A DNA stretch of 64,000 bases from Sinorhizobium saheli (GCF_001651875.1 NZ_LNQB01000072.1:124001-188000); one strand, 5' to 3'; shown: positions 1 through 8,417, counted from the first letter of the stretch. Notes: generated by a model not told the origin, from the sequence alone. A program made the numbers and translations.

Positions 1-377
1 TTGCTCACGTAACAGAATAAGTGCCGGAGACACGGCAACGTTTCGCACGTGCGAAATGGCTCCAGCGTGGTTTTCTGCCGATGGCCCTACGCTCCCGATG
101 AGCACCCGCCCGGGGCGATGGCCGCATCTCGCCAGGTGTTGGAAAAGGCCCGTCGGCACAATGCGTTGACCGCAGCCCGGCGCATCCGATCCTATGTCGA
201 TGCATGGTGCATTTTCGAGCGTGGGCGCTTCGCTGCTCAGGAAACCGGCGATGCAGTGCACAAATGCATAGCAGATGCATTTTCTTTGCACTCCATCCTC
301 CAATTAGACAAGCGTATAAGAACCTCAACGACGCAGACAAAACACCGTCGCGACACATTGATCTCGAGGAAAAGACC
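1..377. other. Intergenic region upstream of the DUF1127 gene
   Basis: No convincing gene is seen in this stretch; the open frames crossing it on both strands lack family resemblance. It holds a perfect 16-bp palindrome at 41-56 (TTTCGCACGTGCGAAA), a pair of TGCAT motifs at 201-212, and a dense TGCA cluster at 251-290 described separately. The left part may be the end or upstream region of a gene outside the window. Confidence 0.5.
252..320 (+). promoter_or_regulatory. Candidate LysR-type operator and promoter of the DUF1127 gene
   Basis: TGCA occurs at 252, 257, 265, 276 and 287; the last three are exactly 11 bp apart, about one helical turn, as expected for binding on one DNA face. A possible -10 hexamer TATAAG lies at 315-320 with no good -35, which fits an activated promoter. 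In Brucella the LysR regulator VtlR (LsrB in Sinorhizobium) is known to activate small DUF1127 genes; assigning this site to that regulator is inference. Confidence 0.4.
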
Positions 378-521
378 ATGAACCCGATTCGCATTGCAAA
401 AAGCTGGATCAACTACCGCCGCACCGTTGCCGAGCTCGGCAGCCTGTCGAACCACACCCTGAGCGATATCGGCATCACCCGCTACGATATCCGCAACATC
501 GCGGCCCGCTCCTTCCGCTAA
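378..521 (+). CDS. DUF1127 small basic protein
   Basis: This 47-residue protein has the DUF1127 layout: a short basic helix, then the conserved end around LSDIGITRYDI. Small Arg-rich DUF1127 proteins are common in Rhizobiales. In Agrobacterium and Brucella, members have been tied to RNA turnover, phosphate or sugar metabolism; the role of this copy is unknown. The ATG at 378 follows GAGGAAAAGACC, a good ribosome binding site, so I chose it over upstream in-frame starts. A strong terminator follows directly, so the gene is probably a monocistronic unit controlled by the TGCA-rich region upstream. Confidence 0.85.
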   Translation: MNPIRIAKSWINYRRTVAELGSLSNHTLSDIGITRYDIRNIAARSFR

Positions 522-550
522 TCGGAACGAGCATCGCAGACCTCCTAAGA

Positions 551-577
551 CGGCGCCCTCGGGCGCCGTTTTCGTTT
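551..577 (+). terminator. Rho-independent terminator after the DUF1127 gene
   Basis: An 8-bp GC stem (CGGCGCCC/GGGCGCCG, 551-568) with a 2-base loop is followed by TTTTCGTTT. It lies 29 bp past the DUF1127 stop and ends about 40 bp before trmFO, separating the two units. Confidence 0.85.
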
Positions 578-614
578 CTTGGAAGCGCGGGACGGCTGTG
601 GTAGGAAGCCGCGC

Positions 615-2036
615 ATGAACACGAAGACTTCTTCCTCCTATTCGCCCATCCATGTCATCGGCGGCGGCCTGGCCGGTTCCGAAGCCGCCTGGCAGATCGC
701 CGAAGCGGGCGTGCCGGTCATCCTGCATGAGATGCGCGGCGTACGGGGCACGGATGCCCACAAGACCGACGGCCTCGCCGAACTCGTGTGCTCCAACTCC
801 TTCCGCTCGGACGACGCGACGAGCAACGCCGTCGGCGTGCTCCATGCGGAAATGCGCCTTGCGGGCTCGCTGATCATGCACTGCGCCGATCGCAACCAGG
901 TACCCGCGGGCGGCGCGCTTGCCGTCGACCGCGACGGTTTCTCCGACGCCGTCAGTGCCGCAATCGAGAGCCACCCGCTGATCACCGTCCTGCGCGAAGA
1001 AGTGCGCGGCCTGCCGCCGAAGGAGTGGGATCTCGCCATCATCGCGACAGGCCCGCTGACGGCCCCCGATCTCGCCGAAGCGATCCGGCGGGAGACCGGT
1101 GCCGATGCGCTCGCCTTCTTCGATGCGATCGCGCCGATCGTCTACGCCGACACGATCGACATGGATATCTGCTGGCACCAGTCGCGCTACGACAAGGTCG
1201 GCCCCGGCGGCACCGGCAAGGACTATATCAATTGCCCGCTGACGGAAGAAGAGTACAACGCCTTCGTCGACGCGCTTATCGCCGGCGACAAGACGGGCTT
1301 CAAGGAATGGGAAGGCACGCCCTATTTCGACGGCTGCCTGCCGATCGAGGTCATGGCGGAACGCGGGCGTGAGACCTTGCGGCATGGGCCGATGAAGCCG
1401 ATGGGGCTCACCAATGCCCATAACCCTGCGGTCAAGCCCTATGCGGTCGTACAACTGCGCCAGGACAATGCGCTCGGCACGCTCTACAACATGGTCGGTT
1501 TCCAGACGAAGCTGAAATATGGGGCGCAGGCAGAAATCTTCCGGATGATCCCGGGCCTCGAGAAAGCCGAGTTCGCAAGGCTCGGCGGGCTGCACCGCAA
1601 TACCTACATCAACTCGCCCACCCTGCTCGATCAATCGCTGACGCTCAAGTCGCGGCCGGGCCTGCGCTTCGCCGGCCAGATCACCGGCTGCGAGGGCTAT
1701 GTCGAAAGCGCCAGCATCGGGCTCCTGGCCGGCCGCTTCGCAGCGGCCGAGCGCAAGGGCGAAACGCCCTCCCCGCCGCCCGTCACCACGGCATTCGGCG
1801 CCCTGCTCAACCATATCACCGGCGGCCATATCGTCTCCGATGACGAGCCGGGCAAGCGGTCGTTCCAGCCGATGAACGTCAATTTCGGCCTGTTCCCGCC
1901 GCTGGAGCCCGGCGCGCTTACGAGACCGGACGGCGCCAAGCGCTTCCGCGGCAAGGAGAAGGCGCTCGCCAAGAAGCAGGCGACGGCATCGCGAGCCCTA
2001 AGCGATTGCGCAAGCTGGCTCGGCAAGACGGCGTAA
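615..2036 (+). CDS. trmFO: FADH2/folate-dependent tRNA (uracil-54-C5)-methyltransferase TrmFO
   Basis: Makes 5-methyluridine at position 54 of the tRNA T-loop with methylenetetrahydrofolate as carbon donor and FADH2 as reductant; cytoplasmic. The 473-residue protein has the FAD dinucleotide motif GGGLAG at about 16-21, the family block CSNSFRSDD, and [15 protein letters not shown] with the probable nucleophile Cys at about 241. The family is roughly 435-480 residues long, so it is complete. The ATG at 615 follows GTAGGAAG; an upstream in-frame TTG at 579 would begin inside the preceding terminator and is unlikely. A rhizobial-type repeat lies just past the stop. Confidence 0.95.
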   Translation: MNTKTSSSYSPIHVIGGGLAGSEAAWQIAEAGVPVILHEMRGVRGTDAHKTDGLAELVCSNSFRSDDATSNAVGVLHAEMRLAGSLIMHCADRNQVPAGGALAVDRDGFSDAVSAAIESHPLITVLREEVRGLPPKEWDLAIIATGPLTAPDLAEAIRRETGADALAFFDAIAPIVYADTIDMDICWHQSRYDKVGPGGTGKDYINCPLTEEEYNAFVDALIAGDKTGFKEWEGTPYFDGCLPIEVMAERGRETLRHGPMKPMGLTNAHNPAVKPYAVVQLRQDNALGTLYNMVGFQTKLKYGAQAEIFRMIPGLEKAEFARLGGLHRNTYINSPTLLDQSLTLKSRPGLRFAGQITGCEGYVESASIGLLAGRFAAAERKGETPSPPPVTTAFGALLNHITGGHIVSDDEPGKRSFQPMNVNFGLFPPLEPGALTRPDGAKRFRGKEKALAKKQATASRALSDCASWLGKTA

Positions 2037-2061
2037 ATCCCCGACGAGGGCGGCGGCGCGA

Positions 2062-2130
2062 GTTCCCTTCTCCCCGCCTGCGGTCGCCTGCGGGGAGAAG
2101 GCGGCCGGCAGGGCGGATGAGGGCAAAAAC
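2062..2130 (-). repeat. CCTCATCCGCC-type intergenic repeat, copy 1
   Basis: On the minus strand this reads CCCTCATCCGCCCTGCCGG, then CCTTCTCCCCGCAGG and its inverted partner. It is the reverse-complement relative of the element at 8309-8411, and includes a GCCTGCGG/CCGCAGGC-type inverted repeat capable of forming a hairpin. Such elements are abundant in Rhizobiales intergenic DNA. It sits between the convergent ends of trmFO and the following gene. Confidence 0.7.
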
Positions 2131-2148
2131 GTCAACAGAAGCCCGCGA

Positions 2149-2613
2149 TCAATCGATCGTCTGCGCCGCCTGTCCGACGTCGGAGGGCGCGTCCGTGTCC
2201 GATCTGGGCGTGAAACTGCCAAGCAGCCAGAGCGAGACCTCCGCTGCCTCAGCCGCCGTTCGGAACTCGAAGGCATTGTCCAGGTAGTTGAACTCCGGGA
2301 AATGGACGATCAGCCCCTGCCCGCTCTCGGACGTGTTGACCCGCACCTTGCCGGGCTGGATCACATGGCATACGTAATGCGTGCCGTGCGACTGGATGAA
2401 ACCGGCCTTGCCGTCGTGCAGGCGCAGGAAGATCGCCTGCCTGTCGACGGTCGAATGCAGGGCCCGGATCGCTTCGTCCGGAAACGCACGGCCGAATTCG
2501 ACGATGGCCGAGCCGGCGTCCGGATTGTCGGCGTCATGCTCCGCACGCGCGTTCATGCGAACGTAAAAGGCACCGACCGCAGCAACGAGGGCCAGGAGCA
2601 GCAACCAAAGCAT
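2149..2613 (-). CDS. Unknown membrane-anchored protein
   Basis: I do not recognise a family for this 154-residue protein. Residues about 2-18 form one hydrophobic segment (MLWLLLLALVAAVGAFY) followed by a soluble domain of about 110 residues with alternating beta-like stretches (AIFLRLHDGKAGFI, THYVCHVIQPGKVRV, GLIVHFPEFNYLDNAFEF). The anchor has no obvious signal-peptidase site, so an inner-membrane protein with its domain outside or inside is possible. The C-terminal 20 residues look disordered. It converges with trmFO and is followed upstream by the phytoene-synthase-like gene on the same strand, about 100 bp away, so cotranscription is possible. Its codon use looks like that of its neighbours. 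Confidence 0.7.
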   Translation of the reverse strand: MLWLLLLALVAAVGAFYVRMNARAEHDADNPDAGSAIVEFGRAFPDEAIRALHSTVDRQAIFLRLHDGKAGFIQSHGTHYVCHVIQPGKVRVNTSESGQGLIVHFPEFNYLDNAFEFRTAAEAAEVSLWLLGSFTPRSDTDAPSDVGQAAQTID

Positions 2614-2717
2614 GACAGGTTACCTTCAAGCGACAGGAATCCGATAGACGAGTTTTATCCCGCGAGACTTGCGCCAGCTTGACCCGCGTGACGGAGCACG
2701 CCCGCGCCTCATACCGC

Positions 2718-3560
2718 TCAGAACCGCCGTCTGAGGCTTGCCCGCCACATCCGCCATTGCCGCCGCCATTGCGGCGGCTGGATCGGTTGCCTGAGGATTT
2801 TGGCCCCCGCAGCCTCCGCACGATCGAGCACCGGTTCGGCGAGTGCGACCGGAAGAAACGCGAAGAAATTCAGCGGCGAGATCGCATCCAGGCCTTTGCG
2901 CGCCTTGGCGAGATGATCGCGACCGAGGCCGCAGATCGCCCGCACCGCCCTATCGATCGCTTCTTCGTCGCGGCCGGCAAGCAGCGTCTCCCGGTCGAGG
3001 CCGGTCGCACGCAGGAGCTCCGAGGGAAAATAGACCTGGCCGCGTCGCGTGTGAATCGGCAGAAGCAGGAGCAGCCCGGCGATCGTCTGGGCGACCCCGG
3101 CATGCCCGGCGGCCTCTGCCGAATTCGGCGCATTCACCGGATCGAGGATCAGCGAGGAGAGCTGGATCAGCGCCGAGGCCGTTTCGCCGGCATATCCCTC
3201 CAGCGCCGCCCTGTCCTGCATCGGATCGTCGTAGAGATCGAAGATGCGCGCGTCGATCATGTTCTGGAGCACGTCGACCGGCAGCCGGTGCTCGCGAATG
3301 ACGCGCAACAACGCCGCGGCCAGCGGATGGCCCTCGCCGGCCGATTGCTCGTTTTCGAGAATGTCGCGCCACCACTGCAGCCGGATTTCACCCGGCAGCG
3401 GCTCGTGGATCATGTCACGCACGCGGGCGATTTCGGCGTAAAATGCATAGAGCGCCGCAAGCGAACGACGCTTCTCCGGGGGAGAAAGCAGGCAGGCGAG
3501 GTAGCGATCACGGTCGGTGTCCCGCAGGCTTGCGAGAATCTCGGCATCAGGCTGTTGCAA
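2718..3560 (-). CDS. Phytoene/squalene-synthase-fold protein, NDUFAF6-like
   Basis: The 280-residue protein belongs to the trans-isoprenyl-diphosphate synthase, head-to-head fold. The aspartate-rich motifs needed for prenyl transfer are altered: the first region reads FYAEIARVRD (about 40-49), and the second reads LLLLLPIHTRRGQVYFPSELL, keeping RRGxxYxP (about 172-179) without the acidic residues before it. This is how the mitochondrial complex I assembly factor NDUFAF6 looks, so an assembly role is more likely than carotenoid synthesis. It starts with TTG at 3560, preceded by GGAAG. It lies directly downstream of the NDUFAF3-like gene (21-bp gap) and the secDF-yajC genes. A prenyltransferase role cannot be excluded. 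Confidence 0.8.
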   Translation of the reverse strand: MQQPDAEILASLRDTDRDRYLACLLSPPEKRRSLAALYAFYAEIARVRDMIHEPLPGEIRLQWWRDILENEQSAGEGHPLAAALLRVIREHRLPVDVLQNMIDARIFDLYDDPMQDRAALEGYAGETASALIQLSSLILDPVNAPNSAEAAGHAGVAQTIAGLLLLLPIHTRRGQVYFPSELLRATGLDRETLLAGRDEEAIDRAVRAICGLGRDHLAKARKGLDAISPLNFFAFLPVALAEPVLDRAEAAGAKILRQPIQPPQWRRQWRMWRASLRRRF

Positions 3561-3581
3561 GCTGAACTTCCTTCGAAATCG

Positions 3582-3968
3582 TCACACCGCAATCAAGGCC
3601 GCGGCGACCGCGCGCGATTCCGCCAGCATGACGTTATAGGTCCGCACCGCCGCGCCGGTGTTCATCGGATCGGAAGAGATGCCGGCGGCCGTGAGCGCCG
3701 CCTTCAACTCCTTGGGCAGGGGCCGGATTTCGCGGCCGGTACCGACGAGCAGCACCTCGATCTCGCGCGCCTCATCGAGGACACGCTGGAATTTCTGAAC
3801 CGACAGCGGGTCGCCTTCGATGAGGTCCCAGGCATAGATGCCGGAGGGGAGCATCAGCACGGAGCCGCGATGCGACATGTCGGCAAAGCGGAAGCCGCCA
3901 TTGCCGTAGGCGTCGACCGGCGCACGTCCCGGAAAGTGCGCCTCACGCATTTCGATACCCTTTGCCAT
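3582..3968 (-). CDS. Mth938-domain protein, NDUFAF3-like
   Basis: The 128-residue single-domain protein has the Mth938/DUF498 pattern: FADMSHRGSVLMLPSGIYAWD, then EVLLVGTGREIRPLPKELKAALTAAGI and the end block MNTGAAVRTYNVMLAESRAVAAALI. The human homologue NDUFAF3 assembles mitochondrial complex I, and bacterial members often neighbour sec genes. It begins 2 bp after the secDF stop, so it is translationally coupled to it. An in-frame ATG at 3950 with AAAGGG before it is an alternative start. No catalytic residue is evident. The role in complex I (Nuo) assembly is inferred from homology and context; nuo genes are not in the window. Confidence 0.85.
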   Translation of the reverse strand: MAKGIEMREAHFPGRAPVDAYGNGGFRFADMSHRGSVLMLPSGIYAWDLIEGDPLSVQKFQRVLDEAREIEVLLVGTGREIRPLPKELKAALTAAGISSDPMNTGAAVRTYNVMLAESRAVAAALIAV

Positions 3969-3970
3969 GA

Positions 3971-6547
3971 TCAGGCGGCACCCTTTGCCTCTGTGCCTGG
4001 CGCGGTCTCCCCGCCGACGGGGTCCGGCTCACCATCCAGGCGATGGTTGCGGCGGTTGAAGAGAATGAGAACCGGCCCGGCGATATAGATCGACGAAACC
4101 GTCCCCACAAGCACACCGAAGATGAGCGTCGCGCTGAAGGATTGCACAAGGATGCTGCCGCCGAACAGATACAGGGCAGCGAGTGCGAGCAGCGTCGTCA
4201 AGGCCGTAAGCACGGTGCGCGACAGCGTCTGGTTGATCGATATGTCGATCAGGACCGACAGCCGCATCCTCCGATAGCGCGCGAGGTTCTCGCGAATTCG
4301 ATCGTAAATCACCATGGTGTCGTTCAGAGAATAGCAGACGATCGTCAGCAGCGCGGCAATACTGGCGAGGTTGAACTCCACACCCGTCACGACGAGGAAA
4401 CCAAGGGTCAAAAGCACGTCGTGCAGCGTTGCCACGATGGCGCCGACGGCAAAGCGCCAGCCGAAACGAAACCAGACGTAGAGCAGCACCGCCAGCATCG
4501 CCGCCGCCAGGGCAAGCGTGCCGGCCCGCGTGAGTTCCCCGGACACGCCGGGGGCGACCACCTCCACGCGCCGGAACACGTACTGATCCTCGAGTTCGGC
4601 GCGGACCAGGCCGACCGCGGTCTGTTCGGCATTGTCTCCGGCCTCCTGCGACGGGACACGGATGAGAACGTCCCGCCCGGAACCAAGTTCCTCGACGCGA
4701 ACGTCGCCGAGGTTCAGTTCATCGAGACGGGCGCGGATATAGTCGGTGTCGGCGAGGCCCGTCCGCGCTCTGAGTTCGATGAGGGAGCCGCCCCTGAAGT
4801 CGGCTCCCATGTTGAGCCCGAGACCGGTCAGAAGGAACAGCGAAGCGAGCGACAGCGCGGCCATCAGGATGAAGACCGGGTTGCGGATAGCCATGAAACG
4901 AAAATCCGCGGCGCTGAAAAAGCCCGTGCGGATGCCGCGCGGCAGTCGCCGCGGCCGGCGACGCCGATACCATCCGCGGATGAGCCGGCGCGTCAGGCTG
5001 TGGGCGGTGAGGATCGTGGTAACGCTGCCGATGGCGAGCGTTACGGCGAAGCCACGGATCGCACCCGAACCGAGGGAGAGCAGCAGCGCGCCCGCAATCA
5101 ACATCGTGAGGTTGGCGTCCACGATGCTTCTCAGAACGCGCGCGAAACCGTCGTCGAGCGCTCTCCTCAAGGGCTGGTCGCTGCTGCGCGCTTCCTCCCT
5201 GAGGCGCTCGTAGATCAAAACGTTCGAATCGACGGCGACGCCGATCGTCAGGATGATCCCGGCAATACCGGGCAGCGTCAGCGTCGCTCCGAGAAGCGAC
5301 AGGACCGCAATGATCAGGACCAGGTTCACGACGACGGCGATCACGGCCACGAGGCCGAAGAAGCCGTAGAAACCGATCATGCAGGCTGCGACCGCAAATG
5401 CCGCGATCAGTCCTGCCTTGAGGGCGCCGGCAATCGCGTCCGTTCCCACCTCGGGCCCGACGGTACGCTCCTCGATGACCGTCAGCGAAACGGGCAGCGG
5501 GCCGGCACGCACCAGCGCGGCGAGATTGTTGGCCCCCTCCTGCGAAAGATTGCCCGAAATCCGCGCGCTGTCGCCGCTTATCGCTGCAGCGACAGCAGGG
5601 GTCGAGACGACCTGTCCGTCGAGCACGATGGCGAATTGCCGTTTTCCATCCGTCTGCAGCAGCGGCGCGAGGCCGGCGGCGACATCGGCCTTCAGCTTGA
5701 CGTTGACGACGGGTTCGCCCGTTGCCGGATCGAAGCCGGGCTGCGCCTCGACAAAGTCGCCCGCTGAGGCAAAGGCACGCTTTTCGACCAGATAGGGAAC
5801 CGGCGGATCGTCGAGGGAATAGAGGACCTCGGATGCCGCCGGCGGCTTCGTGTCCACCGCCTGCTGCGCGGACATCGAGGGATCCAGCCACCTGAAGGCA
5901 ACGTCGCCGCGTTGGCCGAGAAGGTCCTTCAGACGCTGCGGATCGTCCAGACCAGGCACCTCGACGCTCAGGCGGTCCTTGCCGCGACGGTCGATGACGG
6001 GCTCGACGGCGACCACTTCGGCAACCCGCCGGCGGACGACCTCGATCGACTGCGTGACCGCGGCGGCGACCCGCAGGTCGATGCCCTCGTCGGTCAGGCG
6101 AAGCCGGAACGGCTCGCCAGGCGCGCTCTCCGCGTAAGCCAGTTCCTGGATCGGATCCCGGAAAAGATCGCCGGTTTCGACGGGGGTGGTCAAAACCCGC
6201 AATGCCTCGCGCGCGGCTCCCGCTTTTGCCGCATCGCGAATGCGAAACCGGATCGTCTGACCGCTGCCGGAGAGGCCCGTGTAAGCGATATCGGCGGCCC
6301 GGAAGGCATTGGCGATCCCATTGATCGTGGCCTGCAGCCGCTCGGCGACGATGTCCTCGCGGCTGACCTTCAGCACGATGTGCGAGCCGCCCTCGAGATC
6401 AAGTCCGAGCGGCACCTGCCGATGCGGCAGCCATCGCGGCCATTCGGCAAGCTCGTCCCTCGGAACGAGATTCGGCAGCGCGAAGGCAAAGCCCGCGAGA
6501 ACGACCAGCCAGATGAGGGTGTTTTTCAACGGCGAGAACTTGGGCAT
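3971..6547 (-). CDS. secDF: Fused protein translocase accessory subunit SecDF
   Basis: SecD and SecF form a proton-driven membrane complex that aids late steps of Sec translocation and protein release on the periplasmic side. This 858-residue protein fuses both: an N-terminal TM helix (about 11-26), the SecD entry motif LGLDLEGGSHIVL (about 48-60), the large periplasmic P1 region, six-TM SecD bundle (about 370-520), then the SecF half with its own first TM and GADFRGGSLIEL near 585, and a final five-TM bundle. Fusion is usual in rhizobia and also seen in Bacillus. It is 54 bp downstream of yajC and overlaps functionally with the two assembly-factor-like genes that follow at 2-bp and 21-bp gaps, indicating one operon. 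Confidence 0.95.
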   Translation of the reverse strand: MPKFSPLKNTLIWLVVLAGFAFALPNLVPRDELAEWPRWLPHRQVPLGLDLEGGSHIVLKVSREDIVAERLQATINGIANAFRAADIAYTGLSGSGQTIRFRIRDAAKAGAAREALRVLTTPVETGDLFRDPIQELAYAESAPGEPFRLRLTDEGIDLRVAAAVTQSIEVVRRRVAEVVAVEPVIDRRGKDRLSVEVPGLDDPQRLKDLLGQRGDVAFRWLDPSMSAQQAVDTKPPAASEVLYSLDDPPVPYLVEKRAFASAGDFVEAQPGFDPATGEPVVNVKLKADVAAGLAPLLQTDGKRQFAIVLDGQVVSTPAVAAAISGDSARISGNLSQEGANNLAALVRAGPLPVSLTVIEERTVGPEVGTDAIAGALKAGLIAAFAVAACMIGFYGFFGLVAVIAVVVNLVLIIAVLSLLGATLTLPGIAGIILTIGVAVDSNVLIYERLREEARSSDQPLRRALDDGFARVLRSIVDANLTMLIAGALLLSLGSGAIRGFAVTLAIGSVTTILTAHSLTRRLIRGWYRRRRPRRLPRGIRTGFFSAADFRFMAIRNPVFILMAALSLASLFLLTGLGLNMGADFRGGSLIELRARTGLADTDYIRARLDELNLGDVRVEELGSGRDVLIRVPSQEAGDNAEQTAVGLVRAELEDQYVFRRVEVVAPGVSGELTRAGTLALAAAMLAVLLYVWFRFGWRFAVGAIVATLHDVLLTLGFLVVTGVEFNLASIAALLTIVCYSLNDTMVIYDRIRENLARYRRMRLSVLIDISINQTLSRTVLTALTTLLALAALYLFGGSILVQSFSATLIFGVLVGTVSSIYIAGPVLILFNRRNHRLDGEPDPVGGETAPGTEAKGAA

Positions 6548-6601
6548 GCTTCAAAATGCTCCATTCGCCGGGCTCGACCGGTCGCGGCTATGGCTCGAAG
6601 T

Positions 6602-6934
6602 CTACTCCTTGACGGGTTCGCCCTTGACGCGGACTTCGGAAATGCCGCTGCGGACCACACGCACCTTGGTGCCCTCGGCGATCTCCACCTCGAGCTCCGC
6701 ATCGTCGACGACCTTGGTGACCTTGCCGACGATCCCGCCGCCGGTCACGACCTGATCGCCGCGGCGGATGTTCTTCAGGAGCTCTTCGCGACGCTTCATC
6801 TGCGCGCGCTGCGGGCGGATGATCAGGAAATACATGACCACGAAGATCAGAAGGAATGGCAGAATGGACATCAAAATGTCGGCGCCGCCGGCACTCGGGG
6901 CGCCCGTCTGCGCGAAAGCTTCGGTAATGAACAT
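6602..6934 (-). CDS. yajC: Preprotein translocase subunit YajC
   Basis: YajC associates with SecDF in the inner membrane and supports Sec export. The 110-residue protein has one TM segment (about 23-42, ILMSILPFLLIFVVMYFLI) followed by the conserved IRPQRAQMKRREELLKNIRRGDQVVTGGGIVGKV block. AAGGAG precedes the ATG at 6934. It is the first gene of the yajC-secDF-Mth938-phytoene synthase unit, with 54 bp to secDF. Length and layout match the family. Confidence 0.95.
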   Translation of the reverse strand: MFITEAFAQTGAPSAGGADILMSILPFLLIFVVMYFLIIRPQRAQMKRREELLKNIRRGDQVVTGGGIVGKVTKVVDDAELEVEIAEGTKVRVVRSGISEVRVKGEPVKE

Positions 6935-7377
6935 CGATCACTCCTTGGGTTCAAATTGCACGGCGGTTCCCGCGACAAACTGCCGGAATATAGGCAAGCC
7001 GTCCCGCAACACAAATCGCGGGCGCCCTTCTCCGTTTCTCCTGCCTCTGGCACAATTTCTGCAAGAGGAGAACCCCCCGAGGGCTCGAGCCGGGGCTTTT
7101 CCAGCGCAAACCGCCGTGCTACCTGCGCAAATGCCGCCGCAACCGGCGGTCCGCTACTGCATGTCACCTTGAATCGACCTCGATTCAAGGACAGAGACAT
7201 GCAGCAATTCAAAGTGTTACAGCGACCCTTGCGCGTCTGATGAGACGCGCGGCACTGTGGAGCACGCAACGGATGGACGGCGCGGGCAATTCAAGGAATT
7301 GGCTGAGCCTGGCGCACTGCCGCCGTCGCGTCGGCATAGTCCCGCATCAGAGATAAGGTTCGCCGGAGATAGATGAG
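6935..7377. other. Divergent intergenic region between yajC and the DUF815 gene
   Basis: No gene is supported here. It must hold the divergent promoters of yajC (minus) and the DUF815 ATPase gene (plus). Its right half contains the RIME-like repeat and a striking long inverted repeat at 7158-7203, described separately. The left half (6960-7150) is GC-rich with several short inverted repeats and no recognisable RNA gene. Confidence 0.6.
7158..7262 (+). repeat. RIME-like intergenic repeat, copy 1, with nested palindromes
   Basis: The left part (7158-7203) is nested: outer arms TGCATGTC/GACATGCA enclose a perfect 11-bp pair CCTTGAATCGA/TCGATTCAAGG around a 2-base loop. The right part (about 7217-7260) has the hairpin GCGCGTC-N6-GACGCGC (7231-7250) within ACAGCG...CACTGT. 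The same layout recurs at 13756-13840 and 28030-28075. It resembles the two-palindrome rhizobial RIME elements; that name is my assignment from memory of the pattern. Confidence 0.65.
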
Positions 7378-8253
7378 ATGCACGAAAGCAAGATCGACGT
7401 CCTGATCAACGAAGTACAGAAGCTTTCAGCAGCGCTCGAGCGGATCGCCGGTCCGGCCCATGCGGTCAACGATTGGGATGCGGCAGACTGCTTCGTCTGG
7501 GCGCCCGCCACGCGCCACTTGCAGCCCGTCCCGAAGCCGAACCGTATCGACCTCTCGCTGATTGCCGGTGTCGATCATGTTCGCGACATCCTCTTCGACA
7601 ACACGCTCCGCTTCGCCGAAGGCTATCCGGCGAACAACGTGCTCCTCTGGGGCGCGCGGGGCATGGGCAAGTCGTCGCTGGTCAAGGCAGTCCACGCCAA
7701 GGTAGCGCGCGAGACCGGCCGCGCGCTGAAACTCGTTGAAGTCCATCGCGAAGACATCTCGACCCTGCCGGCGCTCATGGAAATCCTGAAGGCGGCGCCG
7801 ATGCCCGTGATCGTCTTCTGCGACGATCTCTCCTTCGACCACGACGACACGTCCTACAAATCGCTGAAGGCGGTTCTCGACGGCGGGGTCGAGGGGCGCC
7901 CTCTGAATGTCGTGCTTTATGCGACCTCCAACCGCCGGCACCTGTTGCCGCGCAACATGATGGAGAACGAGCAGTCGACCGCGATCAATCCGTCGGAGGC
8001 GGTCGAGGAGAAGGTGTCTCTATCGGACCGGTTCGGCCTGTGGCTCGGCTTCCACAAGTGCAGCCAGGACGACTACCTCGAGATGGTTGACGGATATGCG
8101 CGCTATTACAAATTGCCGGTCGAACCGGAAACGCTGCATGTCGAGGCGCTGGAATGGGCGACAACGCGGGGATCGAGATCCGGCCGCGTCGCCTGGCAAT
8201 TCATTCAGGATTTCGCCGGGCGCCTGCGCAGACAGCTCGACGCATCCGCGTGA
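7378..8253 (+). CDS. DUF815 family AAA-type ATP-binding protein
   Basis: The 291-residue protein is a DUF815 P-loop ATPase of unknown substrate. Walker A is GARGMGKSS (about 92-100) and the Walker B-like strand is PVIVFCDDLSF (about 142-152). A sensor-1 block, VVLYATSNRRHLLP, and arginine-rich ends follow, typical of AAA proteins related to the DnaC/DnaA clade. No TM or signal peptide is present. A GGAGATAGATG context supports the start. It stands alone, divergent from yajC and convergent with the NlpD-like gene. The family is widespread but poorly characterised, so I give no function beyond ATP binding. Confidence 0.9.
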   Translation: MHESKIDVLINEVQKLSAALERIAGPAHAVNDWDAADCFVWAPATRHLQPVPKPNRIDLSLIAGVDHVRDILFDNTLRFAEGYPANNVLLWGARGMGKSSLVKAVHAKVARETGRALKLVEVHREDISTLPALMEILKAAPMPVIVFCDDLSFDHDDTSYKSLKAVLDGGVEGRPLNVVLYATSNRRHLLPRNMMENEQSTAINPSEAVEEKVSLSDRFGLWLGFHKCSQDDYLEMVDGYARYYKLPVEPETLHVEALEWATTRGSRSGRVAWQFIQDFAGRLRRQLDASA

Positions 8254-8308
8254 TCGAACGGAGAACCGGTCTTTCGCGGGAGGGGAATGCGATGCATTCG
8301 CGGGTGCG

Positions 8309-8411
8309 CCCCTCATCCGCCTGCCGGCACCTTCTCCCCGCGAGCGGGGCGAAGGGACTCGTGGCGACCTCGTGAACCCCCTCTCCCCGCCGCTCCGCTA
8401 GCGTGCGGGGT
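8309..8411 (+). repeat. CCTCATCCGCC-type intergenic repeat, copy 2
   Basis: It starts CCCCTCATCCGCCTGCCGGC and continues CACCTTCTCCCCGCGAG, with a second CTCTCCCCGC-rich half ending GCGTGCGGGG. It matches the core of the element at 2062-2130 in the opposite orientation. It lies between convergent gene ends and could act as a bidirectional transcription end or RNA hairpin, as is common for such elements. Confidence 0.7.
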
Positions 8412-8417
8412 AACAGC

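Noticed and set aside
237-1829. Long minus-strand open frame opposite trmFO
   Set aside because: High GC gives long mirror frames; the plus-strand protein is clearly TrmFO with intact motifs, and the minus translation is low-complexity without family resemblance.
4043-5767. 574-codon plus-strand frame opposite secDF
   Set aside because: Mirror frame of SecDF; its translation is rich in charged residues with no domain.
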